Shown here in pieces: positions 34,186 through 43,469 of a DNA stretch of 64,000 nt. A program made the position numbers and the translations under genes. The DNA is taken from positions 61,071 through 125,070 of the forward strand of contig CCNC01000204.1 in assembly GCA_000824845.1 (NCBI GenBank), written 5' to 3'. The notes under the pieces are model-generated. The model made no database searches. It had not been told where the DNA came from and saw nothing but the letters and a program-made list of their open reading frames with translations. The first letter of the stretch is position 1. Each line of letters starts with the position of its first letter. Source of the DNA: Mesorhizobium sp. ORS 3359. Lineage in GTDB: Bacteria > Pseudomonadota > Alphaproteobacteria > Rhizobiales > Rhizobiaceae.

Positions 34186-34930
34186 GCCCGGCTCAAACCG
34201 CGCGCCGGAAACCGGCGCCTTCTTCCAGCGCGACCGCCAGTGGCATCCGGCGGCCTTCACGCCGAACTACAAAAGCTCGGTGCTGCGCTCGCCGCAGAAA
34301 GCGCTTTTGTCCTTCGACAACACGCTGTCGGAACTGACCGGTCCGGTGTTCGGGCACGCGATGCTCGGCGAGCTCGACAACGACCTGATCCACAATTTCG
34401 CCAGGGCCGGCGAGAGCGCCATCGGCGAGCGCATCATCGTCCATGGACGGGTGCTCGACGAGCGCGGCAAGGGTGTGCCCGGCGTGCTGCTCGAATTCTG
34501 GCAGGCCAATGCCGGCGGCCGCTACCGTCACAAGAAGGACGGCTATCTCGCGCCGCTCGATCCGAATTTCGGCGGCTGCGGCCGCGCCATCACCGGCGAG
34601 GACGGCGACTATGCCTTTCGCACGGTCAGGCCCGGGCCCTATCCGTGGCCGAACGGGCCGAACGACTGGCGGCCGGCGCATATCCATTTTTCCGTGTTCG
34701 GCCACGGTTTCGCGCAGCGGCTGATCACGCAGATGTATTTCGAGGGCGATCCGCTGATCTGGCGCTGCCCGATCGTCGGCGGCATTTCCAACAAGGCGGC
34801 TGTCGAGGCGTTGATCGCCGCGCTTGACATGCAGGCGACCATTCCGATGGACGCGCTCGCCTACAGGTTCGACATCGTGCTGCGCGGGCGCCGCTCGACG
34901 CTGTTCGAGAACAGGCCGGAGGGCAATTGA
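34178..34930 (+). CDS. pcaH: Protocatechuate 3,4-dioxygenase, beta subunit
   Basis: A 250-residue intradiol dioxygenase subunit that carries the catalytic Fe(III). The metal ligands are traceable: Tyr in GGRYRHKKD, Tyr in GPYPWPNGPNDW and two His in RPAHIHFSVFG. The N-terminal FFQRDRQWHPAAFTPNYKSS is the PcaH-specific extension. The enzyme opens protocatechuate to 3-carboxy-cis,cis-muconate. The ATG at 34178 lies inside the end of pcaC; the frame is open to 33989 but upstream it is pcaC shadow. The stop TGA shares its last base with the pcaG ATG. Confidence 0.96.
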   Translation: MAEPGSNRAPETGAFFQRDRQWHPAAFTPNYKSSVLRSPQKALLSFDNTLSELTGPVFGHAMLGELDNDLIHNFARAGESAIGERIIVHGRVLDERGKGVPGVLLEFWQANAGGRYRHKKDGYLAPLDPNFGGCGRAITGEDGDYAFRTVRPGPYPWPNGPNDWRPAHIHFSVFGHGFAQRLITQMYFEGDPLIWRCPIVGGISNKAAVEALIAALDMQATIPMDALAYRFDIVLRGRRSTLFENRPEGN

Positions 34931-35544
34931 TGGCGCAGTCGCTCGACCAGCTGAAGGAGAGCGCTTCGCAGACCGCAGGCCCTTACGTGCATATCGGGCT
35001 GACGCCCAATTTCTGCGGCATCGGCGGCGTCTATCAGAGCGACCTCGGCTCGACGATGGTCAACAGCGAGACCAAGGGCGAGCGCATTGAGCTGCGCATC
35101 CGCGTGCTCGACGGGACCGGCACGCCGCTTAAGGATGCGCTGATCGAGATCTGGCAGGCTGATGCCGGCGGGCTCTACAACTCGCCGGCCGAATTGCGCG
35201 GCGCGGCCGATCCGAATTTCCAAGGGTGGGGCCGGCAGCCGACCGATATGGAAACGGGTGTCTGCCTATTCCAGACGATCAAACCTGGACGCGTGCCGTT
35301 CCGCGACGGGCGGCTGATGGCGCCGCACATCACGCTTTGGATCGTGGCGCGCGGCATCAATGTCGGGTTGCACACCCGGCTCTATTTTTCGGATGAGGAA
35401 AAGGCCAATGCCGAGGATCCGATCCTTGCCCGCATCGAGCATCGCCTGCGCGTGCCGACGCTGATCGCCGAGCGCCAGGGCGACACCTATCTTTTCGATG
35501 TCCATTTGCAGGGCGAAAAGGAGACGGTCTTCTTCGACAGCTGA
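34930..35544 (+). CDS. pcaG: Protocatechuate 3,4-dioxygenase, alpha subunit
   Basis: A 204-residue partner of PcaH with the same fold but without the full iron-ligand set. QTAGPYVHIGLTPNF is the typical start region, and LIEIWQADAGGLYNSP plus APHITLWIVARGIN correspond to the beta-subunit iron region, with the histidine pair reduced to one His. It forms the alpha/beta dimer needed for activity. It starts on the last base of the pcaH stop. Confidence 0.96.
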   Translation: MAQSLDQLKESASQTAGPYVHIGLTPNFCGIGGVYQSDLGSTMVNSETKGERIELRIRVLDGTGTPLKDALIEIWQADAGGLYNSPAELRGAADPNFQGWGRQPTDMETGVCLFQTIKPGRVPFRDGRLMAPHITLWIVARGINVGLHTRLYFSDEEKANAEDPILARIEHRLRVPTLIAERQGDTYLFDVHLQGEKETVFFDS

Positions 35545-35555
35545 CCGCAACCGCT

Positions 35556-36608
35556 ATGGCCGTTTCGCCCTTCGATCATCCGCTGTTTTCCGGTCTGCTC
35601 GGCGACGAGGAGGCGGCCAGGCATTTTTCCGTCGAGGCCGACATTGCCGCGATGCTCGGTTTCGAGCGGGCGCTGGTTGAGGCGGAAGCCGGATGCGGCG
35701 TCATCCCGCGTGATGCCGAGGCGGCGATCTTGAAAACGTTGGCCGCGTTCCGGCCGGACACGGCGAGGCTGCGCGCCGGTGTCGCCAGGGATGGCGTCGT
35801 GGTGCCGGAACTGGTTCGGCAGATCAAAGCCGCCGTCGGCGCGCCGCACGATGCCTATGTGCATTTCGGCGCCACCAGCCAGGATGTTATCGACACCTCG
35901 CTTGTGCTGCGCCTGCGGCAGGCCATCGACCATATCGGCCTACTGCTTGGCGAGAACATTGTGCGCCTCACCGGCCTCGAGCTGGAGTTCGGAGAACGTC
36001 AGTTCATGGCGATGACGCGCATGCAGCCGGCGATCCCGATCACAGTGACCAATCGGACTGCTTCCTGGAGGGCGCCGCTCGAGCGTCACCAGCAGCGCCT
36101 TGCCGAAATATCCGGCGGTCTGCTGGCGCTGCAGTTCGGCGGCGCGGCGGGCACGCTGGAAAAGCTCGGCGACAAGGCCATGGCCGTTCGCGCCGCACTT
36201 GCCGCCAAGCTCGGTCTCGCCGATGCGCCGCAGTGGCACAGCCAGCGCGACGCGGTGGCCGAGTTCGCCTCTTGGCTGTCGCTCGTCACCGGCAGCCTCG
36301 GCAAGTTCGGGCAGGATGTCGCGCTGATGGCGCTGACGGGCGCCGATATAAAACTGTCCGGTGGCGGCGGTTCGTCGGCCATGCCGCACAAGCAGAATCC
36401 GGTGAAGGCCGAAGCGCTGGTGGCGCTCGCCCGCTTCAATGCCGTCCAACTCTCCGGCATGCATCAGGCGCTGGTGCATGAGCAGGAGCGCTCGGGTGCG
36501 TCCTGGACGCTGGAGTGGCTGATCCTGCCGCAGATGGTCGTGGCGACGGCGGCCGCGCTCAGGCTTGCCGCCGAGCTGGCCGCGCAGATCGAGAGCCTTG
36601 GTCACTGA
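35556..36608 (+). CDS. pcaB: 3-carboxy-cis,cis-muconate cycloisomerase
   Basis: A 350-residue member of the fumarase/aspartase superfamily. VHFGATSQDVIDTSLVLRLR near 106-125 is conserved region 2, and the signature GGSSAMPHKQNPVKAEAL is near 271-288. It converts carboxymuconate to gamma-carboxymuconolactone. At 350 residues it lacks the roughly 100-residue C-terminal part of Pseudomonas PcaB (about 450), as usual in alphaproteobacterial forms. Its stop shares one base with the pobA start. Confidence 0.94.
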   Translation: MAVSPFDHPLFSGLLGDEEAARHFSVEADIAAMLGFERALVEAEAGCGVIPRDAEAAILKTLAAFRPDTARLRAGVARDGVVVPELVRQIKAAVGAPHDAYVHFGATSQDVIDTSLVLRLRQAIDHIGLLLGENIVRLTGLELEFGERQFMAMTRMQPAIPITVTNRTASWRAPLERHQQRLAEISGGLLALQFGGAAGTLEKLGDKAMAVRAALAAKLGLADAPQWHSQRDAVAEFASWLSLVTGSLGKFGQDVALMALTGADIKLSGGGGSSAMPHKQNPVKAEALVALARFNAVQLSGMHQALVHEQERSGASWTLEWLILPQMVVATAAALRLAAELAAQIESLGH

Positions 36609-37780
36609 TGCGCACGCAGGTGGTCATCGTTGGCTCGGGGCCGTCCGGCCTGCTGCTTGGACAGTTGCTCGCGGGCATCGGCATCGAGACGATCATCCTC
36701 GAGCGATCGAGCCGCGAGCATGTGCTCGGCCGCGTGCGCGCCGGCGTGCTCGAACAGGGCACGGTCGACCTGCTCGGCGAAGCGGGCGCCGCGGACAGGC
36801 TGCATGCCCAGGGCCTGCCGCATGAAGGCATCTCGCTCGCCTTCGACGGCCGCGCGCATCGCATCGACATGAGCGCGCTCACCGGCGGCAAGCACGTCAC
36901 CGTCTATGGCCAGACCGAGGTGACGCTCGATCTGATGCAGAAGCGCGAAGCGGCGGGACTCCAGACCGTATTCGAAACGTCGAATGTCGTGTTGCATGAT
37001 TTCGACGGCGCGTCGCCCTTCGTCACCTACGACAAGGATGGCGCGATGCATCGCATCGATTGCGACTTCATTGCCGGCTGCGACGGCTATCACGGCGTCA
37101 GCCGCAGGTCAGTGCCGGACGGCGCGCTGAGGACGTTCGAGCGGCAATACCCGTTCGGCTGGTTGGGCGTGCTGGCGGAAGTGCCGCCGGCCGACCATGA
37201 ACTGGTCTATGCCAATCACGAGCGGGGCTTCGCGCTCTGCTCGATGCGCTCGCCGCAGCGCAGCCGCTATTATGTGCAGGTTCCAGTTGACGAACATGTC
37301 GAGGACTGGTCGGACGACCGCTTCTGGGATGAGCTGCGCAGCCGCCTGCCGGCGCAGATTGCGGCCGCGGTCACCACCGGGCCGTCCTTCGAGAAGTCGA
37401 TCGCGCCGCTGCGTTCCTTCGTGGCCGAGCCGATGCGCTTCGGAAAACTGTTCCTGGTCGGTGATGCCGCCCATATCGTGCCGCCGACCGGCGCCAAGGG
37501 CCTCAACCTCGCCGCCAGCGACGTGCGCTATCTGTTTGCCGGGCTTCGTGAATTCTACCGGGAGAGGTCGGAGGCAGGGCTCGACGCCTATTCGGCCAAG
37601 GCGCTGGCGCGGGTGTGGAAAGCGGTGCGCTTTTCCTGGTGGATGACGACGATGCTGCATCGCTTCCCCGAGACGGGGGAGTTCGGCCAGCGCATCCAGG
37701 AAGCCGAGCTCGATTACCTCGTGCACTCCAAGGCCGCTTCCACGGCGCTGGCCGAAAACTACGTCGGTCTGCCTTATTGA
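36608..37780 (+). CDS. pobA: 4-hydroxybenzoate 3-monooxygenase
   Basis: A 390-residue flavoprotein hydroxylase. VVIVGSGPSGLLLGQLL is the FAD-binding dinucleotide motif, CDGYHGVSR the DG motif, and GDAAHIVPPTGAKGLNLA near 284 the second FAD motif; ARVRAGVLEQG-like GRVRAGVLEQGTVDLL near 38-52 is specific for PobA. The enzyme hydroxylates 4-hydroxybenzoate to protocatechuate with NADPH and oxygen. It is the last gene of the pcaDCHGB-pobA operon; more often pobA is separate with its own AraC-type pobR. Its location behind pcaB puts it under PcaQ, so it would respond to pathway intermediates rather than to 4-hydroxybenzoate itself. Confidence 0.95.
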   Translation: MRTQVVIVGSGPSGLLLGQLLAGIGIETIILERSSREHVLGRVRAGVLEQGTVDLLGEAGAADRLHAQGLPHEGISLAFDGRAHRIDMSALTGGKHVTVYGQTEVTLDLMQKREAAGLQTVFETSNVVLHDFDGASPFVTYDKDGAMHRIDCDFIAGCDGYHGVSRRSVPDGALRTFERQYPFGWLGVLAEVPPADHELVYANHERGFALCSMRSPQRSRYYVQVPVDEHVEDWSDDRFWDELRSRLPAQIAAAVTTGPSFEKSIAPLRSFVAEPMRFGKLFLVGDAAHIVPPTGAKGLNLAASDVRYLFAGLREFYRERSEAGLDAYSAKALARVWKAVRFSWWMTTMLHRFPETGEFGQRIQEAELDYLVHSKAASTALAENYVGLPY

Positions 37781-37793
37781 TCTGCCTGAGCGG

Positions 37794-38999
<1,206 letters not shown>

Positions 39000-39803
39000 C
39001 TATGCAGCTTTCCCTTTGGCGGTTCCTTGATGCGCCGCCTTGGTGCGGGCCTGCAGGTCGCGCAATGTCTTCAGCTCGAGTTCCGTCGGCGCCGGCGTCT
39101 CGTCAAGGGCCTCCGCGAATTTTACGACCCAGCCACAAGTCTCCTGCACCTGCGCGCGCGTGACGCCGGGATGCAGCGAGACGACGGTGAATTCCTTGGT
39201 CACCGGGTCCGGCTTCCAGATCGCCAGATCGGTGATCAAAAGCGTCGGGCCGGCGGTGTCGATGCCGAGCCGCTTGCGGTGGTCGCCGCCTTCGCCATGG
39301 CCGAAGGAGGTGAAGAAGTCGATCTTCTCGACCATGCCGCGCTTCGACTGCGCCATGGTGATGTAGACCTGTCGCGATGAGGTGGCGATCTCCGGCGCGC
39401 CGCCGCCGCCGGGCAACCGGGTCTTGGGATGCGCATAGTCGCCGATGACGGTGGTGTTGATGTTGCCGAACTTGTCGAGCTGGGCGGCGCCCAGGAAGCC
39501 GATCGAGATGCGGCCGCCCTGCAGCCAGTAGCGGAACATCTCCGGCACCGCGACGGTGGTGACCGCCGTCTCGCACAATTCGCCGTCGCCGATCGACAGC
39601 GGCAGAACGTCGGGCGCGGTGCCGATGGTGCCGCTCTCATAGATCAGCGTGATGTCGGGCGCGTGCGTCAGCCGCGCGACGTTGCAGGCGGCCGACGGCG
39701 CGCCAATGCCGACGAAGCAGACATCGTCGCTTTTCAACGCGCGGCTGGCGGCGATCGTCATCATCTCGTTTGGGGTGAAGCCCAGATTGTCAGCGTCGCT
39801 CAT
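39000..39803 (-). CDS. pcaJ: 3-oxoadipate CoA-transferase, beta subunit
   Basis: A 267-residue subunit of a class I CoA transferase. The catalytic Glu is at 56 in LIYESGTIG. GFLGAAQLDKFGNINTTVIG and LPGGGGAPEIATSSRQV follow. With PcaI it moves CoA from succinyl-CoA to beta-ketoadipate. The ATG at 39803 overlaps the pcaI stop by 4 bases; the frame stays open further but upstream it is pcaI shadow. The size is above the usual 210-260 residues because of a C-terminal stretch rich in Lys and Ala. Confidence 0.93.
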   Translation of the reverse strand: MSDADNLGFTPNEMMTIAASRALKSDDVCFVGIGAPSAACNVARLTHAPDITLIYESGTIGTAPDVLPLSIGDGELCETAVTTVAVPEMFRYWLQGGRISIGFLGAAQLDKFGNINTTVIGDYAHPKTRLPGGGGAPEIATSSRQVYITMAQSKRGMVEKIDFFTSFGHGEGGDHRKRLGIDTAGPTLLITDLAIWKPDPVTKEFTVVSLHPGVTRAQVQETCGWVVKFAEALDETPAPTELELKTLRDLQARTKAAHQGTAKGKAA

Positions 39804-40657
39804 GCGGCTTTCCTCAGATGCTCGACGCGGCCGGCAAAGTCGTCGGCGCTGCTCTCGGTGACGTTCTTCTGCATCCACGCCTGGAAGCGGTCGCGGTCGG
39901 CGGCGATCTCGTCCCATTCCAGATAGGCGGCGTTGTCTCGCTCGTAATAGCCATGCGTGTAGGAGGGGTGCGAGCCGCCCGGCACGACCGAAATCGCGGC
40001 GATCGTCCAACTCGGCAGAACGGTGAGGTTGGGGTGCAGGTCGTCGAAATTGTCTACCACTTCCTCGACCGTCACGACGGCGCGCTTGGCCGCCAGCACC
40101 GCCTCCTTCTGGATGCCGATGATGCCTTCGACCAGCACATTGCCTTTCCGGTTCGCCTTTTGCGCGTGGATGAAGGTGACGTCCGGCCGGATCGCCGGGA
40201 CGGCGGCCAGCACCTCGCCGGTAAAGGGGCAAGTGACCGATCTGATGTTCGGATTGACCGAAGCGAGACCGGCGCCGCGATAGCCGCGGAACACCGCGCA
40301 GGGCAGGCCGGCGGCGCCCGCCTCATAGGCGTTGGCCATGCCGGCGTGGCTGTGCTCCTCGACCTCGATGGCCCGCGGAAAGCCGTTCTCGATGGCGTCG
40401 CGGGCGCGCCGCAACAGGCCGACGCCCGGATTGCCGACATAGGAGAAGATTATCTTCTTCGCCATGCCCATGCCGATCATCTGGTCGTAGATCAGGTCGG
40501 GCGTCATGCGGATGAGAGTGAGGTCGCGAAAGCCTTGGCGGATCGCCTCATGCGCGGCGGCGGTGGGGATCAGATGGGTGAAGCCCTCGAAGGCGACGGT
40601 ATCGCCGTCATGCAGGTTTTCCGCGACCGCCTCTTTCAGCGGCAGGAACTTGACCAT
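39800..40657 (-). CDS. pcaI: 3-oxoadipate CoA-transferase, alpha subunit
   Basis: A 285-residue CoA-transferase alpha subunit with GDTVAFEGFTHLIPTAAAHE near 19-38 (the CoA-binding region, with FEGFTH replacing the more common GGFG) and SYVGNPGVGLLRRARDAIE. It is the first gene of pcaIJF, reading away from pcaR across a 106-base region holding a palindromic regulator site. This longer GFTH-type subgroup also includes glutaconate CoA-transferase relatives, but the linkage to pcaJ and pcaF settles the role. Confidence 0.92.
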   Translation of the reverse strand: MVKFLPLKEAVAENLHDGDTVAFEGFTHLIPTAAAHEAIRQGFRDLTLIRMTPDLIYDQMIGMGMAKKIIFSYVGNPGVGLLRRARDAIENGFPRAIEVEEHSHAGMANAYEAGAAGLPCAVFRGYRGAGLASVNPNIRSVTCPFTGEVLAAVPAIRPDVTFIHAQKANRKGNVLVEGIIGIQKEAVLAAKRAVVTVEEVVDNFDDLHPNLTVLPSWTIAAISVVPGGSHPSYTHGYYERDNAAYLEWDEIAADRDRFQAWMQKNVTESSADDFAGRVEHLRKAA

Positions 40658-40680
40658 CTCCAGGCTCCGTAATTGAAAAA

Positions 40681-40695
40681 GTTCGTATTGCGAAC
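40681..40695. promoter_or_regulatory. PcaR-type (IclR family) operator between pcaI and pcaR
   Basis: GTTCG-TATTG-CGAAC is a perfect five-base inverted repeat with a five-base spacer. It resembles the GTTCG-centred sites known for PcaR and PcaU. It lies 24 bases before the pcaI start and 69 bases before pcaR, the only intergenic space between them. Confidence 0.72.
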
Positions 40696-40763
40696 ATGTG
40701 TTTTATATGAGATACTTTTAGCTCCAAACTCCGCTTGGAGTCAACGCTGGCTTGGAGAGGTTC

Positions 40764-41534
40764 GTGGAAGAGGAATCCATCTCACGCGATCATGTCGGCT
40801 CGCTGGAACGCGGCTTGGCGGTGATGGAAATCCTCGCGCGCCATCCGGCCGGCATGACACTGACCGAGATGGCCGAGGAAGCTGACCTCACCCGCGCGGG
40901 CGCCCGCCGCTTTCTGCTGACATTAGTTGCCACTGGCTATGCGACGCAGTCCGGCCGGCTGTTCTCGCTGTCGCCGCGCCTCTTGACCGTCGCGCGGACA
41001 TGGCTCGGCGGCGCGTCGCTCTGGACCTTCGCCGCGCCCATCATGCGCGAGGTGGCCGGGAAATTCGACGAAGCCTGCAATGCGGCCGTGCTGTCGGGCG
41101 AGGACGTCGTCTATGTCGCGCGCATCCCGGGACGGCGAATCCTGAGCGTCGCGCTCGACGTCGGCACGCGGCTGCCGGCCTATTGCACGTCGATGGGGCG
41201 CGTGCTGCTTTCCGGCCTGCCGGCGGATGAATTGAAGGCCTTCCTTGCCGAGGCGGCCATCGAGCGGCGGACGCCGAAGACAATCACCGGTCGCGCCGCG
41301 CTCGGCAAGGCCGTCGACAGGGCGAGGGCGGCCGGCTTCGCCATCGTCGACGAGGAGCTGGAGCTCGGCCTGCGCTCGATCGCTGTGCCGATCGTCGATC
41401 GCGCCGGCCGCACCGTCGCCGCCATCAACGTCTCGACGCAGTCGGCGCGTTTCTCGGTCGAGGCGATGGAGCGCGACATCCTGCCGGTGCTGCGGCAGGC
41501 CAAGCAACGGGTGGAGGAGTTCTTCTTCGTTTGA
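40764..41534 (+). CDS. pcaR: IclR family regulator of the pca genes
   Basis: A 256-residue IclR-family protein: N-terminal winged helix (SLERGLAVMEILARHPAGMT, MAEEADLTRAGARRFLLTL) and a C-terminal effector domain with ALDVGTRLPAYCTSMGRVLL and ELELGLRSIAVPIVD. The PcaR/PcaU/PobR subgroup binds beta-ketoadipate or related acids and activates pca genes. The GTG at 40764 follows GGAGAGG closely; a TTG four codons earlier lies within that site and is rejected. It is divergent from pcaIJF with a palindrome between. Confidence 0.9.
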   Translation: MEEESISRDHVGSLERGLAVMEILARHPAGMTLTEMAEEADLTRAGARRFLLTLVATGYATQSGRLFSLSPRLLTVARTWLGGASLWTFAAPIMREVAGKFDEACNAAVLSGEDVVYVARIPGRRILSVALDVGTRLPAYCTSMGRVLLSGLPADELKAFLAEAAIERRTPKTITGRAALGKAVDRARAAGFAIVDEELELGLRSIAVPIVDRAGRTVAAINVSTQSARFSVEAMERDILPVLRQAKQRVEEFFFV

Positions 41535-41606
41535 GCAGCAAGACCGCCCAATGTCGGGCTCTGCCAATTGCTGAGGCAGGCGCAGCCCCTCATCCGGCTG
41601 CCGCCA

Positions 41607-41636
41607 CCTTCTCCCCGTATAGTGACGGGGAGAAGG
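41607..41636 (+). terminator. Perfect 12-base-pair hairpin, RIME-type repeat, after pcaR
   Basis: CCTTCTCCCCGT (41607-41618) pairs exactly with ACGGGGAGAAGG (41625-41636) around the loop ATAGTG. The surrounding GCCCCTCATCCGGCTGCCGC belongs to the same repeat family as 24601-24754. It lies 72 bases after the pcaR stop and could end that transcript. Confidence 0.7.
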
Positions 41637-41669
41637 AGCTGGCCGTTGACGCTTCATTTCTGATGCGCT

Positions 41670-41695
41670 AATGAACAGGATTATACAGGTTCATT
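41670..41695. promoter_or_regulatory. Inverted repeat before the GntR gene, candidate operator
   Basis: AATGAAC (41670-41676) and GTTCATT (41689-41695) form a perfect inverted repeat with 12 bases between them, 14 bases before the GntR start. TGAACAGG also occurs as a direct repeat at 41672 and 41694. Binding by the adjacent GntR/UTRA protein is likely. Confidence 0.5.
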
Positions 41696-41709
41696 GAACA
41701 GGTATCGAT

Positions 41710-42435
41710 ATGGCCCGTCGCGCGATGCAGCTCTCTCCCGGCACGGGCAAGCCCGAGCAAATCGCGACGGTTCTGGAGCATGAGATACGCTCGGGCGTGC
41801 TAGGCTTCGGCGACCGCCTCCAGAGCGAGAATGAGCTCGTCCAGCGCTTCTCTGTCAGCCGCAACACAGTCCGCAAGGGGCTCGAGGAACTGTCGAGCCG
41901 CGGGCTGATCACCACCAAGGTCGGCATCGGCTCCTTCGTCACCTTCGACGGCATGCCGGTCGACGACGCGATCGGCTGGTCGCGCGCACTGGCCAATGCC
42001 GGCGCCAATGCCGAGACCCGCACCTTGCGGCTCGAGATCATCGAGGACGCGGAACTGGCGGCACGGCTCGGGGTCGAGAGCCCGTCCTTCATCGCTGTCG
42101 ACCGCGCCCGCACCAACGCCGATGATGGCCACGCCATCTCGATCGAGCGCAGCCGCCTGCCGCTATCGCCGGAACTGGAAGACATTCCGCTGCGCGGCCT
42201 GCGCGAAGGCACGCTGCACCAGACGCTGCGCGGGGCGGGGCTCGTTCCCGATCACGGCGAGGAATGGGTCGATATCGAGATGCTGAGCGCCGCCGATGCC
42301 GCGATCCTCGCCTGCGCGCCCGGCACGCCTTTCCTGCGCACGCGCAGGCTGACGCGCGCCGCCGACGGACGCGCCATCGAATTTGTCACCAGCCTGCTCA
42401 ACCCGGCGCATTTCGCGCTGCATCTGGAGTTCTGA
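41710..42435 (+). CDS. GntR family regulator, HutC/UTRA type (YegW-like)
   Basis: A 241-residue regulator with an N-terminal winged helix (LEHEIRSGVLGFGDRLQSEN, FSVSRNTVRKGLEELSSRGL) and a C-terminal UTRA effector domain (FIAVDRARTNADDGHAISIE, LHQTLRGAGLVPDHGEEWVD). It is two bases upstream of an ADP-ribosylglycohydrolase gene that is followed by a PfkB kinase. The trio matches the regulator-hydrolase-kinase content of E. coli yegTUVW, whose regulator YegW is of the same type. UTRA domains bind small sugars or amino-acid-derived ligands, so the imported compound is the likely inducer. A perfect inverted repeat lies just upstream. Confidence 0.9.
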   Translation: MARRAMQLSPGTGKPEQIATVLEHEIRSGVLGFGDRLQSENELVQRFSVSRNTVRKGLEELSSRGLITTKVGIGSFVTFDGMPVDDAIGWSRALANAGANAETRTLRLEIIEDAELAARLGVESPSFIAVDRARTNADDGHAISIERSRLPLSPELEDIPLRGLREGTLHQTLRGAGLVPDHGEEWVDIEMLSAADAAILACAPGTPFLRTRRLTRAADGRAIEFVTSLLNPAHFALHLEF

Positions 42436-42437
42436 GT

Positions 42438-43469
42438 ATGGCGGGAGAGGTGATCGATCGGGCAATGGGCGCGCTGGTCGGCGGGGCGCTTGGCGATGCG
42501 CTGGGCATGCCGACGCAGCTTCTGTCGCCGGCCCGCATCGCCGAGCTTTACGGTCATGTCGAGGATTTCGTCGCGCCCGCCGCCGATCACCCGGTGTCGA
42601 AGGGGCTGCCGGCCGGCGCGATCACCGACGACACCGAGCAGGCGCTGCTGCTCGGCCGCATCCTTGCCGAGTCCGGCGATCGCTTCGACCATGCGCGCTG
42701 GGTGAACGCGCTGCTCGGCTGGGAGCGCGACGTCAAGGCGCGCGGCAGCTACGACCTGCTCGGACCATCGACCAAGCGCGCCATCGACGCCATCAACAGC
42801 GGCGTGCCGGCCGAAGAGGCCGGGCGCGGCGGCGATACCAATGGCGCCGCGATGCGCATCGCGCCGGTCGGCATCATGATGCCGCCGGAGCCGCTTGCGG
42901 CACTGGTCGCCAAAGTGGCGGAAACCTGCCGGGCCACGCACAACACCTCCATAGCAATAGCTTCCGCCAGCGCCGTTGCCGCCGCTGTCAGTCTCGGCGT
43001 CTCGGGCGGTGACTGGCGCGCCGCTTGCGGCCATGCGGTCGCGGCGGCAAGACTTGGCGCCACGCTTGGCCACTGGGTCACCGGCGGCGACATCGCCGCG
43101 CGCATTGTCTGGGCACAGGAGCTTGTCCGCGGCAAGGCGGAGAACGAAGCCATCACGCTGATCGTCGACCTGATCGGCACCGGCGTTGCCAGCCAGGAAT
43201 CGGTGCCGGCCGCATTCGCGGTGCTGGAGGTCGCGGAAGGCGATGCCTGGCGTGCTGCCGTCATTGCCGCCAATCTCGGCGGCGACACCGACACGATCGG
43301 GGCGATTGCCGCCGGCATGGCCGGCGCCTGCGCCGGCCTGTCGAAGCTGCCGCAGGACCGCATTGCCGAGCTGAAAGGCATCGACATCGCGGAAGTCCGC
43401 GCACTGGCTGCGGATCTGGTCGCGGCCCGGACAGCCAAGACCGGTCCAGCCAAGGAGGACGCGGCGTGA
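42438..43469 (+). CDS. ADP-ribosylglycohydrolase family protein (YegU/DraG-like)
   Basis: A 343-residue all-helical protein. The family motifs are present: AMGALVGGALGDALGMPTQ near 9-27, the metal-binding ITDDTEQALLLGRIL near 62-76 and GGDTDTIGAIAAGMAGA near 282-298, which together bind two Mg ions and the ribose. Members cleave N- or O-glycosidic bonds to ADP-ribose from proteins, and some act on small ribosides. The ATG at 42438 lies two bases after the GntR stop; a longer frame to 42264 is GntR shadow. In an operon with a PfkB kinase and an importer, a small glycoside substrate rather than a modified protein is the better guess. Confidence 0.88.
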   Translation: MAGEVIDRAMGALVGGALGDALGMPTQLLSPARIAELYGHVEDFVAPAADHPVSKGLPAGAITDDTEQALLLGRILAESGDRFDHARWVNALLGWERDVKARGSYDLLGPSTKRAIDAINSGVPAEEAGRGGDTNGAAMRIAPVGIMMPPEPLAALVAKVAETCRATHNTSIAIASASAVAAAVSLGVSGGDWRAACGHAVAAARLGATLGHWVTGGDIAARIVWAQELVRGKAENEAITLIVDLIGTGVASQESVPAAFAVLEVAEGDAWRAAVIAANLGGDTDTIGAIAAGMAGACAGLSKLPQDRIAELKGIDIAEVRALAADLVAARTAKTGPAKEDAA

